This document shows positions 6,709 through 15,823 of a stretch of DNA of 29,240 nucleotides, one piece after another. The stretch lies in NCBI GenBank assembly GCA_045658645.1, contig JAZOVJ010000062.1:1-29240 (forward strand), written 5' to 3'. The translations under genes were made by a program, and so were the position numbers. Numbering within the stretch: the stretch's first letter is position 1; each line of letters starts with the position of its first letter. This stretch comes from UBA1738 sp045658645. Lineage in GTDB: Bacteria > Bacillota > Clostridia > UBA1381. Under the pieces are notes generated by a model. That model was given only the letters and a program-made list of their open reading frames with translations. It searched no databases and had not been told where the DNA came from.

Positions 6709-8037
6709 ATGAACTTTTTTAAAAAGGCGGCTTTTACCCTTAAAAATTCCCTTTATAAAGAGGGTGTTTGTGTAAAGGTGTCAGAACAAATGTCTGCGGC
6801 AATTACCCAGTGGGAGAGTCTTTACAGGGACAACAGTAAGCTTTCGCTTGCATCCGCTATTGCGGCAGAAACTGCAAGACTCACCACGCTGGAGCTTAAG
6901 TCAAAGGTGTCAGGGTCTTGCCGTGCAGACTTTCTTGATGAGCAGTATCAGAACCTGCTTGAAAACATACGTAACATCACAGAGCTTGCCTGCGCAACAG
7001 GCGGTGTGGTGCTAAAGCCTTATGTGTCTGGAAGCGAGATAAAGGTGGCAACCATAAAGGCAGAAAATTTTATACCCACCGAATTTAATGAATCGGGTGA
7101 CATTGTGGGTGCGGCGTTTCTGGAACGATACTTTTCCGGGAAAAAGGTATATACCCGAATTGAGCAACACTCCCTGAAAAACGGTGAATACATAATCAGC
7201 AGTACGGCTTATGTAGGCGAAGATGAAAAGGAGCTTGGAAAACAAATCTCCCTTTGTGATACTGTCTGGAAAGACATCACTCCCCGCGTAACTATCAGCG
7301 GAATAAAAAAACCACTGTTCTCCTATTTTAAAATGCCTATGGCAAACTGCATTGATTCAGCATCACCACTTGGTATATCGGTTTTTACCCGTGCAACAGG
7401 TCTTATCAGCGATGCAGAAGAGCAGTACAGACGTCTTTTGTGGGAATTTGAAAGCGGCGAGCGTGCGCTTTATGTTGACCAGTCAGCAATGCGCAGAGAT
7501 GATGCCGGAAACTGTGTAATCCCGAACAGACGCTTATACCGACTCTTAAACAGCGGTGATGATACTTTGTTTGCGGATTGGTCGCCGATGCTTCGTGATG
7601 AAGCTATCCTGAACGGTCTTAACGAGATTTTAAGAAGAATTGAATTCAACTCAGCACTTGCTTACGGAACCCTGTCTGATGTTATGAACGTGGACAGAAC
7701 GGCAGAAGAAATCAAGGTGTCAAAACAGCGCAGTTATGCGCATATCAGCGAAATTCAGAAATCTTTGAGGACAGCTCTTGAAAATCTGCTTTGTGCTATG
7801 AATTCACTTTGCGATTTATACGGACTTGAAAAGGACGGAGAGTATAATGTTTCGTTTAGTTTTGATGACGGAATCGTGGCAGAAAAGCGAGAGGAGTTTG
7901 ATGAGAGAATTAAACTTCTGGAGCTTGGAGTTATAGAACCGTGGGAAGTCAGAGTATGGTATCTGGGCGAAGACGATAATACTGCAAAAGGCAAACTTTC
8001 AGGGAAAACTATACCTAAAACGGGAGAAGAAGTATGA
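6709..8037 (+). CDS. Portal protein (SPP1/A118-like)
   Basis: Forms the dodecameric DNA channel at one head vertex. The 442-residue protein has features of SPP1 gp6-like portals: SLASAIAAETARLTTLELKS near the N-terminus, the region MANCIDSASPLGISVFTRA, and the LRDEAILNGLNEILRRIEFN segment before the C-terminal helices. I chose the ATG at 6709, which has GGAGAGG directly upstream; a TTG at 6697 would include the ribosome site in the coding sequence. No MuF-type minor head gene follows, unlike most SPP1-like phages. Confidence 0.88.
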   Translation: MNFFKKAAFTLKNSLYKEGVCVKVSEQMSAAITQWESLYRDNSKLSLASAIAAETARLTTLELKSKVSGSCRADFLDEQYQNLLENIRNITELACATGGVVLKPYVSGSEIKVATIKAENFIPTEFNESGDIVGAAFLERYFSGKKVYTRIEQHSLKNGEYIISSTAYVGEDEKELGKQISLCDTVWKDITPRVTISGIKKPLFSYFKMPMANCIDSASPLGISVFTRATGLISDAEEQYRRLLWEFESGERALYVDQSAMRRDDAGNCVIPNRRLYRLLNSGDDTLFADWSPMLRDEAILNGLNEILRRIEFNSALAYGTLSDVMNVDRTAEEIKVSKQRSYAHISEIQKSLRTALENLLCAMNSLCDLYGLEKDGEYNVSFSFDDGIVAEKREEFDERIKLLELGVIEPWEVRVWYLGEDDNTAKGKLSGKTIPKTGEEV

Positions 8038-8531
8038 GAAAAGAAGACTTAATGGGGCTTGTTCCTGCACTCTCAGAAGAGGATGCAGAAGCTCTTCAAA
8101 GCTTTTGGGAAGATGAGCTTTCAAAGGAAAAGGAAAGCCTTTCTGCAGGCTTTGATGCACAGAAAATCAGGGAAGAGGCAAGACAGGAAGCACTTTTGGA
8201 GGCGAAACAGGAGTATCTTAAAAAGCTACGTGATGATGCTTTGGAAGATGCTCTTGAAAAGACAAATGCAAAGAGCATAAAAGCACTTAAGGCGCTTATT
8301 GATGCTGAAAAGGTGGAATTTTGTGACGGCAAAATCACAGGTCTTTCCGAACAGATTGATAAGCTTAAGAATGAATGCGGATTTTTGTTTTTTGAAGATG
8401 ATGAAAAGCCAAAATTCACAAACGGACCGGCATTCTTTGAAAATAAGCTTGACCTTTCGGGTCTTTCTTATAAGGAACGTCTTAAACTGTATTCCGAAAT
8501 GCCGGATTTATACCAGAGATTGGTAAAATAG
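8034..8531 (+). CDS. Scaffolding protein (GP20-like)
   Basis: A temporary internal scaffold for prohead assembly. The 165 residues are almost entirely charged helix and coiled coil (about 40-125), typical of phage GP20-like scaffolds. The gene sits between portal and capsid as expected. Its ATG overlaps the portal stop (ATGA), so translation is probably coupled. No prohead protease is encoded nearby, which fits a scaffold that leaves intact. Confidence 0.82.
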   Translation: MRKEDLMGLVPALSEEDAEALQSFWEDELSKEKESLSAGFDAQKIREEARQEALLEAKQEYLKKLRDDALEDALEKTNAKSIKALKALIDAEKVEFCDGKITGLSEQIDKLKNECGFLFFEDDEKPKFTNGPAFFENKLDLSGLSYKERLKLYSEMPDLYQRLVK

Positions 8532-8555
8532 TAATTTAAGAAAGAGGTTTAATTT

Positions 8556-9413
8556 ATGGCAATGACAAGTATTCAGGATTTAGTTAATCCTAAGGTTATG
8601 GCGGATATGATTTCCGCAAAGATTGAAAAGAAAATTGTAGTAGCACCTTTTGCAAAGGTGGACGATACCCTTGTGGGCGTTGCGGGTGACACAATTGTTG
8701 TCCCGCAGTACAGCTACATCGGTGATGCGTCAGATGTTGCAGAGGGCGATGCTGTTGAAACAACAACACTTGTTACAACAACTACGGAAGCTACAATCAA
8801 AAAGGCAATGAAGGCGGTAGAACTTTCTGATGAAGCCGTGCTTTCAGGCTACGGAAACCCTATCGGCGAAACAAACAATCAGCTTGCAGCAGCAATTGCT
8901 GCAAAGGTGGATAATGACGCCATGGAGGCACTTCAGACTGCAACGACTGTTTATGAAGCAGAAGACGCCATCTCTTATGACGGCATTATTGACGCTATTG
9001 ATAAGTTTGGTGAAGAAACAAACTGCCAGAAGGTGATTTTTGTTCACCCATCACAGCTTACACAGCTTCGTCACGATGAGGACTTTATTTCAGCAGAAAA
9101 ATATACAGGAGACGTAATTCTTTCAGGAGAAATCGGTATGATTGCAAACACTCGTGTTGTTCCGTCAAAGAAAGTGCCTCTTGTAGGCGATAAATACGTC
9201 TGCCCGATTGTAAAGATTGAAAATGACTCAGAAACTGAAGACGAAACTCCTGCTCTTACAATATATTTAAAGAGAGATACAAATGTCGAAATGGAAAGAC
9301 AGACACTAAGACGTGTTACAGACATTTCTGTTGACAAGTTCTATACAGTCGTTCTTTCAAATGCAGGCAAGGTGGTACTTGCGAAGTTTGGAAAGGACAA
9401 AATCGGGGGTTGA
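8556..9413 (+). CDS. Major capsid protein (N4-gp56/HK97-fold type)
   Basis: The shell subunit of the head. The 285-residue protein starts MAMTSIQDLVNPKVMADMIS and resembles the N4-gp56 family of capsid proteins: an N-arm, VVAPFAKVDDTLVGVAGDTI, a central acidic and threonine-rich loop (around residues 60-85), and a C-terminal strand region ending DISVDKFYTVVLSNAGKVV. A strong ribosome site (AAGAAAGAGG) supports high expression. No N-terminal delta domain needing proteolysis is seen. Confidence 0.88.
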   Translation: MAMTSIQDLVNPKVMADMISAKIEKKIVVAPFAKVDDTLVGVAGDTIVVPQYSYIGDASDVAEGDAVETTTLVTTTTEATIKKAMKAVELSDEAVLSGYGNPIGETNNQLAAAIAAKVDNDAMEALQTATTVYEAEDAISYDGIIDAIDKFGEETNCQKVIFVHPSQLTQLRHDEDFISAEKYTGDVILSGEIGMIANTRVVPSKKVPLVGDKYVCPIVKIENDSETEDETPALTIYLKRDTNVEMERQTLRRVTDISVDKFYTVVLSNAGKVVLAKFGKDKIGG

Positions 9414-9418
9414 TACCT

Positions 9419-9754
9419 ATGATAGCTGATTTGGCTTTTTACAACGAAAACTACGGCGGGGACAGTAAAATCCCCGCCTCTTTATTTCCACTGTTTGAAA
9501 GACGTGCGGAAAACGAACTTATTTTCATAACGGGAGGAAAAATTAAAGGAAAAGACGATGAGTGTATAAAGATTTGTATTTGTGAAATGGCAGAGTTCTT
9601 ATATGAGTGCCTGGAAAAGAGCGGAATTAAGTCAGAAAACAATGACGGCTATTCTGTTACATACCAAGAAAGGGACATAAAACAAGAACTGGTTAAAATT
9701 GCACAGACAAATCTTTTTGGAACAGAGTTTTTGTTTAGGGGTGTTGATGGTTGA
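9419..9754 (+). CDS. Head-tail connector protein
   Basis: A 111-residue, mostly helical protein beginning MIADLAFYNENYGG and located directly after the capsid gene. That is the place of the adaptor (gp6/gp15-like) that binds the portal. Start: ATG at 9419 with GGGGG 9 bp upstream; the in-frame TTG at 9410 is less likely. The assignment is mainly from position, size and helical character. Confidence 0.7.
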   Translation: MIADLAFYNENYGGDSKIPASLFPLFERRAENELIFITGGKIKGKDDECIKICICEMAEFLYECLEKSGIKSENNDGYSVTYQERDIKQELVKIAQTNLFGTEFLFRGVDG

Positions 9755-10071
9755 GGACAGATAATATTGTGACAATATGGCATTTTTGCGATTCTGATAT
9801 TCCTGCTCGTTTGATTTTTAAAAACGTCTGTCTTGATGCTACCAAAAGAATCGAGAAAAACGGAATCAAGCAAAAGGGTTTTTTTGACGGAACAAGTGCA
9901 ACTGTCAGGATTTTCAGTAATGAAGAAATCGGCGTATTACCGGGGGATTATCTTTTTATGGGAGAAAGCCTTGATGCATTCCCTGAAGATGAGGAATGCC
10001 TTAAAATCACTGAAGTAAAGGATAACAGATACGGCGGGCAAAAGCACTGGCGTATTGTATGCGGGGGGTAA
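9751..10071 (+). CDS. Head closure-type protein (DUF6751-like)
   Basis: A 106-residue, beta-rich protein containing TIWHFCDSDIP near the start and GGQKHWRIVCGG at the end. I associate this with a small family (DUF6751-like) found between connector and tail-terminator genes, where the stopper that closes the portal channel is encoded. The only reasonable start is a TTG overlapping the previous stop, with AGGGGTG 7 bp upstream; a GTG at 9769 would shorten it by six residues. Confidence 0.62.
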   Translation: MRTDNIVTIWHFCDSDIPARLIFKNVCLDATKRIEKNGIKQKGFFDGTSATVRIFSNEEIGVLPGDYLFMGESLDAFPEDEECLKITEVKDNRYGGQKHWRIVCGG

Positions 10072-10074
10072 CAG

Positions 10075-10491
10075 ATGATTATAGATGCTGTAAGAAAATA
10101 TATGCTATCCTGTCCGAAGCTTGCAGGCAAAAAAATAAATATTAACTGTCTTGGTACAAAAAAACGCAGCTTTTCTATCGACAATGTTGCGGCAGAAAGT
10201 GTCATTAAAAAGTATTGTGATGGAGGGACACTAAAACAAGCGGTGTTTACGTTTGCTGTGCGTGACCGTTATGATGAAACTCTTGGAGAAAACCTTTATG
10301 TAATGGATTTTTTGGAAGATATTGAGGACTGGATATACAAGCAGAATATTATAAAAAATCTGCCGGTTTTTGAAAGCAGTGATTTGATAGTACGAAGCAT
10401 AGAGGTAACAAAAAGCGGACATCTTCACGATACATCTATGGGCAGTGGCAGGTGGCAGTTGGAATTCAGGATAGTTTATAAACAAAACTAA
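10075..10491 (+). CDS. Tail terminator / tail completion protein (probable)
   Basis: A 138-residue protein, MIIDAVRKYMLSCPKL at the N-terminus and an alternating strand pattern (WQLEFRIVYKQN) at the C-terminus. It lies between the head closure gene and the tail tube gene, the usual place of the tail terminator that caps the finished tail and joins it to the head. Shine-Dalgarno GGGGG overlaps the previous gene. The assignment is by position and overall pattern. Confidence 0.62.
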   Translation: MIIDAVRKYMLSCPKLAGKKININCLGTKKRSFSIDNVAAESVIKKYCDGGTLKQAVFTFAVRDRYDETLGENLYVMDFLEDIEDWIYKQNIIKNLPVFESSDLIVRSIEVTKSGHLHDTSMGSGRWQLEFRIVYKQN

Positions 10492-10530
10492 CTAATAGGG
10501 ACATAAAAAATCAAGAAAGGTGATATAAGA

Positions 10531-11001
10531 ATGATTAATAGAAGTGAAAGACTTGCATTTATGGAAGTTATTGACGGATCCAAAAAGGTTTATAAAAGAT
10601 TGACTGGCTTTACAGAATTTTCTTTATCTAAAAATCCTAAGGAATACTCAAGAAAGTATATTGATGAGGATATAGAAAGAAGCCAGGTGGTTGCATATGC
10701 TCCGACTATTTCATATAAGTTCGATTATGAAATGGGAAATGATGTGCATGCATTTTTGTCAAAAATTGCGGAGAATGAGATAATCGGCGAAGGCGCTGAG
10801 TGCGATGTCGTAATTGTAGACACATTAAATTATAACGGCTCCGGTGCAAAGGCAATTAAGAGAAGATTTACCATAATTCCGCAGACCGAGGGTGACGATA
10901 AGGATGCATATACAATAAGCGGAACACTTAAAGCGGTGGGCGAGAATATGATTGGTATTGCAAAAACAACAGACTACTGGAAGACGATAACCTTTGAATA
11001 A
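10531..11001 (+). CDS. Major tail (tube) protein
   Basis: A 156-residue protein that should polymerise into the tail tube. It is beta-rich, with FTEFSLSKNPKEYSRKYIDE and QVVAYAPTISYKFDYE followed by an alpha-beta middle and a YTISGTLKAVGE strand. Size and position before the Gp15-type chaperone fit siphovirus tube proteins of Firmicutes. It is preceded by a 39-bp gap with AAGAAAGGTG. Confidence 0.78.
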   Translation: MINRSERLAFMEVIDGSKKVYKRLTGFTEFSLSKNPKEYSRKYIDEDIERSQVVAYAPTISYKFDYEMGNDVHAFLSKIAENEIIGEGAECDVVIVDTLNYNGSGAKAIKRRFTIIPQTEGDDKDAYTISGTLKAVGENMIGIAKTTDYWKTITFE

Positions 11002-11030
11002 CAGGTGACACAAAACGATGGGGGAAAGGT

Positions 11031-11615
11031 ATGAATATTATAACAGACGGATTGCCAGATTTCGTGGCTGTTAAAAGTGTTAAATACAAAGTGCTTACCG
11101 ATTTTCGTATCTGGATGGAATTTGACAGGATACTGCACCAAAAGGATATAAGTGCAAAGGATAAGATTATGATGATTATGTGCTTGTGTCTTGACCTTAA
11201 ATGTGGCATAATCCTGCCTGAAGATGCGATGGAAATGATGGGTGCTTTAAGTAGATTTTACCTTTGCGGAAAAGAGGGCAGGAATGAAAATGCCGTCAAA
11301 AAAGAAAGGGCTTATGATTTTTCAGAAGACAGCGGTTTAATATATTCTGCCTTTTTGACACAGTACGGGATTGACCTTTTGTCAGTCCCGTATATGCATT
11401 GGTATGTGTTTTGCTCACTTCTGGAGGGGCTTGAAAGCTCAAGGGAATTTGTAAAGGTTATGAGGTACAGGTTAAGCGAACCGGAGAAAGAGCAAAATCC
11501 AGAGAAAAGAAAATACTTAAAAAGAATGAAGGCGTTTTATGCACTTCCTGACACCAGGACTGAAAGTGAAAAGGATGAACAAATTGCGCAAGTTCTTTTT
11601 GAGGCTTTTAATTAG
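11031..11615 (+). CDS. Gp15-type tail assembly chaperone
   Basis: A 194-residue helical protein resembling the bacteriophage Gp15 family: DFRIWMEFDRIL, then AYDFSEDSGLIYSAFLTQYG and LLSVPYMHWYVFCSLLEGL. These proteins sit between tube and tape measure genes and are thought to help tail assembly. No slippery sequence or second overlapping chaperone ORF is evident before the tape measure gene, so the common frameshifted G/GT pair seems absent. Confidence 0.8.
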   Translation: MNIITDGLPDFVAVKSVKYKVLTDFRIWMEFDRILHQKDISAKDKIMMIMCLCLDLKCGIILPEDAMEMMGALSRFYLCGKEGRNENAVKKERAYDFSEDSGLIYSAFLTQYGIDLLSVPYMHWYVFCSLLEGLESSREFVKVMRYRLSEPEKEQNPEKRKYLKRMKAFYALPDTRTESEKDEQIAQVLFEAFN

Positions 11616-11632
11616 GAAAGGAAGAGCATAAG

Positions 11633-12682
11633 TTGAATGAAAATGAACTGAAAAAAATTGGTGAAGAGGTTGGAAGATACTTGGGCGAGGGTATTGCCGG
11701 GGGACTTTCAGACAGTTCAAAGCTTGCAACAAAGGCTTTTAACGGATTTTATGAAAGACTCAAGTATCAGCGGGACTTCGATTTGATAAGCGAAGAAGAA
11801 TATTATGCAAGGCTTGAACAATTAAGGGACAGATATTTTGCAAAAGGGACAGATAATTGGGTGAAGTATACCAAACAGATTTATGCTTATCAGGAAAAGA
11901 TAATAAATGCAGAGAAAAAAGAGATTGAAGGGCTTTATGATGATATTAGCGATTATGCAACAAAAAAATTAGAGGGAATTTTGGAAAAGCAGCAGAAAAT
12001 GGCTGAAAATCTTAACAGTTTCGGGGCGCTTTATAACATTAATACTGTACATATGAATGGTGTTAAAGACCAGTATTATTCTTTGCACGATTTGTCGTTT
12101 GACATTGAGGCGCTTAAGCGATATCAAAGGGATATGAACAGCTTAAAAGAAAGAGCGGACAGGCTTTTGGTACCTGATGATGCAAAGAACTATCTTTTTT
12201 CCAGCATAAAAGAAATGAATACTGATGATGCGCTTCAGTTTATGCGGGCGCTTTTATATGAAAATGATAATAAATTTGTTGAATATACAAATATGGTATA
12301 TGAGAAGTACAACCTTTCTAAGAGTATATCATCCCAACAGTACAGGGAAGAGTTTAACGGTGAGGTATACAATGCTTATTCAAATATGAAGGAAATGCTT
12401 AGTAAGGCGGGGTATGAAATACCGGACGGCTTTTATGTAAGCGGAAGCATTTCGGCTCAAAAATTTGGAGAGGCTTTTGTTGAAGAGCTTGAAAACCAGC
12501 TTGGTGCAATTCGAAGTATAATTGATGAATTCAATGCAAATATCGAGGTTGCACCGCAAGTGGCAGGGACTGTTTATAACACAACCAACACCTCATATAA
12601 CATCAATTCGCAAGGCGCTCAGGATACGGTTGAGCAAATAAGAAGATATGAGACGGTGAAGAGGCTTGCAGGAGTCAGTTAG
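11633..12682 (+). CDS. Very short tape measure protein (probable)
   Basis: This gene lies exactly where the tape measure gene belongs, between the Gp15 chaperone and the distal tail gene. It encodes only 349 residues instead of the usual 600-1500 or more. It is mostly helical and coiled coil (residues about 40-130 and 160-260). It lacks the hydrophobic membrane segments and peptidase or lysozyme domains common in full-size tape measures. The C-terminal NTTNTSYNINSQGAQDTVEQ resembles tape measure ends in related phages. The start is TTG, the only good in-frame choice, after AGGAAAGGA. Either an internally deleted but in-frame gene, or an adapted short ruler. Confidence 0.68.
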   Translation: MNENELKKIGEEVGRYLGEGIAGGLSDSSKLATKAFNGFYERLKYQRDFDLISEEEYYARLEQLRDRYFAKGTDNWVKYTKQIYAYQEKIINAEKKEIEGLYDDISDYATKKLEGILEKQQKMAENLNSFGALYNINTVHMNGVKDQYYSLHDLSFDIEALKRYQRDMNSLKERADRLLVPDDAKNYLFSSIKEMNTDDALQFMRALLYENDNKFVEYTNMVYEKYNLSKSISSQQYREEFNGEVYNAYSNMKEMLSKAGYEIPDGFYVSGSISAQKFGEAFVEELENQLGAIRSIIDEFNANIEVAPQVAGTVYNTTNTSYNINSQGAQDTVEQIRRYETVKRLAGVS

Positions 12683-12693
12683 GAGGTGCTTTA

Positions 12694-13545
12694 GTGTTTA
12701 ATATACGATTTTATAATGAAACCGGAGATATAGATTTTGGGGGCGGTAGTTCGGATTCTCTCTGGAAGGTTACGTCAGCAGACGGGCTTGCATTTTGCGG
12801 ACGCAGTTTCACATATGCAAAATATGCAGGGCAGGTCGGACAAAAAACCACAAATGTAACTGTAAATGCAAGGGTCATAAGCTTAAGCGGTGACATTTTT
12901 TGCGGAAAGGATTTTGCGCGTGACTTTAAAACAGCTATGACCGTTTTGGAAAAAGAGGGGACATTAGAGATACAAACAGGGCTTGGAATGCGAACCATAA
13001 AGGCAAGATGCTCTGATTTTCGTGAGAGCGGACGCAGAGGCAAGTATATGCTTTTTGTGGTGCAGTTTGTGTGTGATGACCCTTATTTTGAGGATAAGGA
13101 TAAGACTGAAATACCTATATACAGAGAAACGCCGCTTCTTGATTCAGAGTTCTCATTCCCGGGAAAATTCTCGGAACGAATTTCCCGAAGTAATGTTGTA
13201 TATGAGGGAACGTGCGAGGCGGAACCGATATTTCTCATCAGCATCAGCGAGGGAAAGGACGGAGAAAATCTGCTTGTCATAAAGAACCATACAAGTGGTG
13301 AGAAATTAACCTTTAACTATGGCGGCGTAAAAGGAGATTTTATTACGGTAGATATAAAAAACCGCAGGATTTATAATCAGGACGGAGAGAGTCTTTTAAA
13401 ATATCTGGCGGATGACAGCTTTTTTGACGGATTTCATCTGTTTCCGGGGGATAATGACATCGAGGTAATAAACCGCAATCTTAACACGGGGATAGTTGTT
13501 AACTGCCGTTATTCAAACAGGTATTCAGAGGCGGTGTATATATAA
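12694..13545 (+). CDS. Distal tail protein (Dit-like)
   Basis: A 283-residue protein expected to form the ring at the tail tip to which tip proteins attach. The N-terminal half (YAKYAGQVGQKTTNVTVNA, then KYMLFVVQFVCDDPYFEDKD) matches the pattern of siphovirus tail-family (Dit) proteins, with a beta-rich C-terminal domain. GTG start, 5 bp after AGGAGGTG. The stop overlaps the next start (TAATG), so translation is coupled. Confidence 0.8.
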   Translation: MFNIRFYNETGDIDFGGGSSDSLWKVTSADGLAFCGRSFTYAKYAGQVGQKTTNVTVNARVISLSGDIFCGKDFARDFKTAMTVLEKEGTLEIQTGLGMRTIKARCSDFRESGRRGKYMLFVVQFVCDDPYFEDKDKTEIPIYRETPLLDSEFSFPGKFSERISRSNVVYEGTCEAEPIFLISISEGKDGENLLVIKNHTSGEKLTFNYGGVKGDFITVDIKNRRIYNQDGESLLKYLADDSFFDGFHLFPGDNDIEVINRNLNTGIVVNCRYSNRYSEAVYI

Positions 13546-14468
13546 TGCTTTATGTGTATGATTTTGAATTCAATCTGCTTTGTGTAGAAACGGGAATAAT
13601 AAGCTCCAGATGGGTAGTATATTATAATGATGTAGGGACATTTGAGGCGCATCTTCCCATAACCTCCGACTTGACGCGCATTGTCAGTGAAAACCGGTAT
13701 CTTGTAGTGAAACAACACGGACTTTCTGCAATAATTGTGGGGAAAGAGCTTGGAGATGAGTTGATTTTATATGGCAGAACTTGTAACTGGCTTTTATCAA
13801 AAAGGATTACTCCCAAAACGGCTCTTGCTACCGTGTATTCAGGAGAAAAGGCAGGAAAAATGGTGAAGACGGCATTCTCCAACGTAGATAATTTTACAGT
13901 GATGGATGCACCGGATGGAGAAAGGGTCAGCTTTGAATGCAGACAAATGGAAACTCTTGATGCTGTACGGTATTGTTTAAAACTTTCAAATCTTGGTCAC
14001 CAGCTTTCCTTTAATGCTGAAACGGGGAATTGGGAGTTTAGTGTTTTGGCGGGTAAAGAAAGTGAACTTATTCTTTCTGAAGCCCACAGAAATGCATATA
14101 ACACGAAAATTTCTTCAGACATTCTGGAGTTAGCAACCTGCGGAGTATATGACAAGAAAACCAGTGACGGATATACCGCTACAAAAATTACGAAAGACAG
14201 CGGAAAAACGGGGATTTACAAATGGGAAGCAATGTTGTCGGGTGAAACCGAAAGTGAGGCAAGAGCAAGCCTTGAAAAACTTGCCGAAAAAACTGAAATT
14301 TCTATGACTACAAACGATATTGTATGGAAAAGGGACTACGCACTTGGTGATGTTATAAGGTTACAGATAATAAAGGGAGCGTACCGTACCACCGAGAAAA
14401 AGCGTGTTCTGGGAGTGGAAATAACTACCCGTCAGGGTGAATACAGTGAGAAACCGATTTTTGAATAA
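13545..14468 (+). CDS. Gp37-like tail protein (ReqiPepy6 Gp37 type)
   Basis: A 307-residue protein following the distal tail gene. The N-terminal stretch (VYDFEFNLLCVETGIISSRW, then YYNDVGTFEAHLP) and the CNWLLSKRIT motif are typical of Gp37-like proteins, which are thought to form the baseplate hub or tail-associated structure. It is shorter than full tail-associated lysins and shows no peptidase motif. Start ATG shares one base with the preceding stop. Confidence 0.8.
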   Translation: MLYVYDFEFNLLCVETGIISSRWVVYYNDVGTFEAHLPITSDLTRIVSENRYLVVKQHGLSAIIVGKELGDELILYGRTCNWLLSKRITPKTALATVYSGEKAGKMVKTAFSNVDNFTVMDAPDGERVSFECRQMETLDAVRYCLKLSNLGHQLSFNAETGNWEFSVLAGKESELILSEAHRNAYNTKISSDILELATCGVYDKKTSDGYTATKITKDSGKTGIYKWEAMLSGETESEARASLEKLAEKTEISMTTNDIVWKRDYALGDVIRLQIIKGAYRTTEKKRVLGVEITTRQGEYSEKPIFE

Positions 14469-14491
14469 ACGAAAGGAAGGAAGTTTTAAAT

Positions 14492-15289
14492 ATGGCATAT
14501 AAATGCAGTTTTTTAGATAATGAAACTTATATTGCACAGGATGTCAATGATATTTTTGCCCGTATTACATCAGGCGGTGTTGTTTTTACCGATACAGGCT
14601 ATACCTTTGGTGACTTAAACTCGGCGCAGAGCGGAATGGTTACCGGCGGAGTAACAAGGGATATAAACTCCTGTAAGGTTACGAAGGACGGTAACATATA
14701 TAAAATATCAAAAGGCTCCTGTTTTATGAATGATGGTTCTGCAATAATGTTTGATGAAGACGGACAGATAATACAAGTTATTCCGAATGTTGAAAATTAT
14801 GTATATCTGAAAAGAAACGTTATGAAGAACACAATTGATATTATTGTTTCTGAAACAATATGGGACGAGAATAGCGTACCTCTTGCATGGATAAGTAAAG
14901 ACGGAGAGCTATATGACAGAAGAAAGTATGCAAGAGCAAAGGTGGATTTGGCTACTTGCGGGAATGTGAGGAATTTTACGGTTCAAGTCCCGATGGCAGA
15001 AACAGTCACAAGCGACACGGTAACGGTTGATTTGGGGGACGGAGCTTTTTCTTACGTAATCCTGTGGGATGGAAAAGTTACAGATTGGGGCGATGAATAC
15101 CATAAGGTAGCATCAGGACGGAATATGGTTCCAATTACAGATGGTGAGATGGTTAAAATTTATATTGGCATTTCGGAAGGCGCTAAAAATGAGCTGGTGC
15201 ATTGCTTAAAGGATGGACAAAAGTTGCACATTTACATTACGGGAACATCCAGAGGCGAGGAATATGTTTTGAATATGGGCGTAATATAA
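14492..15289 (+). CDS. Tail tip / putative receptor-binding protein
   Basis: A 265-residue, beta-rich protein (MAYKCSFLDNETYIAQDVND) with a strong ribosome site (GAAAGGAAGGAAG). It is the last tail gene, and no other fibre gene is present, so it may contact the recipient cell surface. The middle holds short repeats of glycine-rich strands (MVTGGVTRDINSCKVTKDGN). No sugar-binding or enzymatic motif is recognised. Its small size suggests a narrow binding target if the particle is functional. Confidence 0.6.
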   Translation: MAYKCSFLDNETYIAQDVNDIFARITSGGVVFTDTGYTFGDLNSAQSGMVTGGVTRDINSCKVTKDGNIYKISKGSCFMNDGSAIMFDEDGQIIQVIPNVENYVYLKRNVMKNTIDIIVSETIWDENSVPLAWISKDGELYDRRKYARAKVDLATCGNVRNFTVQVPMAETVTSDTVTVDLGDGAFSYVILWDGKVTDWGDEYHKVASGRNMVPITDGEMVKIYIGISEGAKNELVHCLKDGQKLHIYITGTSRGEEYVLNMGVI

Positions 15290-15307
15290 AAGGAAGGGTT
15301 ATACAGT

Positions 15308-15550
15308 ATGAAAATAGAAGTAATTGTTTCTATGATAAGTGCTTTAGGAAGCGCCCTTGGTACTTTTTTAGGGATTATGGTCAATTCAAAACTGACAAAC
15401 TTCAGAATTGAACAGCTTGAGAAAAAGGTGGATATGCACAATCAGGTAATAGACCGTGTTTACGAGCTTGAAAAACGTGATGCGGTTTACGAGGAGGAAA
15501 TGAAGGTTGCAAATCACAGAATAAGTGATTTGGAGGTATATCATAAATAG
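15308..15550 (+). CDS. XhlA-like membrane coiled-coil protein
   Basis: An 80-residue protein with one N-terminal membrane segment (about residues 5-25, VIVSMISALGSALGTFLGIM) followed by a coiled coil (NFRIEQLEKKVDMHNQVIDR). Such proteins commonly precede holins in Firmicutes prophages, and the classical XhlA takes part in lysis. Here the membrane segment is at the N-terminus, the opposite of PBSX XhlA, so the name is loose. Confidence 0.65.
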   Translation: MKIEVIVSMISALGSALGTFLGIMVNSKLTNFRIEQLEKKVDMHNQVIDRVYELEKRDAVYEEEMKVANHRISDLEVYHK

Positions 15551-15562
15551 GAGGCTGAACAA

Positions 15563-15823
15563 ATGGAGAAATTACAGTTTTTGGGAGAGCTTTATGTGCC
15601 GATAGTTATGGCAATATGCCTTTGTGTCGGTTACATATTAAAGCGTTGGACAGATGATGAAAAGCATAGAATTATACCAACTGTGCTTGCGGTTTTGGGT
15701 GCTGTTTGTGCCTGTATCAACGCAAGAAGCATCACTTTAGAGGTAATTACGGCAGGCGCCGTAACCGGTCTTGCATCAACAGGTTTACATCAGGTGTTTA
15801 AGCAAATGATAGAAAAGAAATAA
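15563..15823 (+). CDS. Holin (probable)
   Basis: An 86-residue protein with hydrophobic segments at about residues 9-25 (VPIVMAICLCVGYILK) and 38-55 (IIPTVLAVLGAVCACINA), possibly a third at 60-75, and a positively charged C-terminus (MIEKK). Size, topology and location at the end of the operon fit a phage holin. No endolysin gene follows; the operon stops at a terminator 3 bp after this gene's last base. Confidence 0.75.
   Translation: MEKLQFLGELYVPIVMAICLCVGYILKRWTDDEKHRIIPTVLAVLGAVCACINARSITLEVITAGAVTGLASTGLHQVFKQMIEKK

Noticed and set aside
4135..15823. Phage-tail bacteriocin (tailocin) or phage-inducible satellite
   Set aside because: Terminase, portal, scaffold and capsid genes are all present and intact, which tailocins lack. 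Satellites usually carry integrase and few structural genes.
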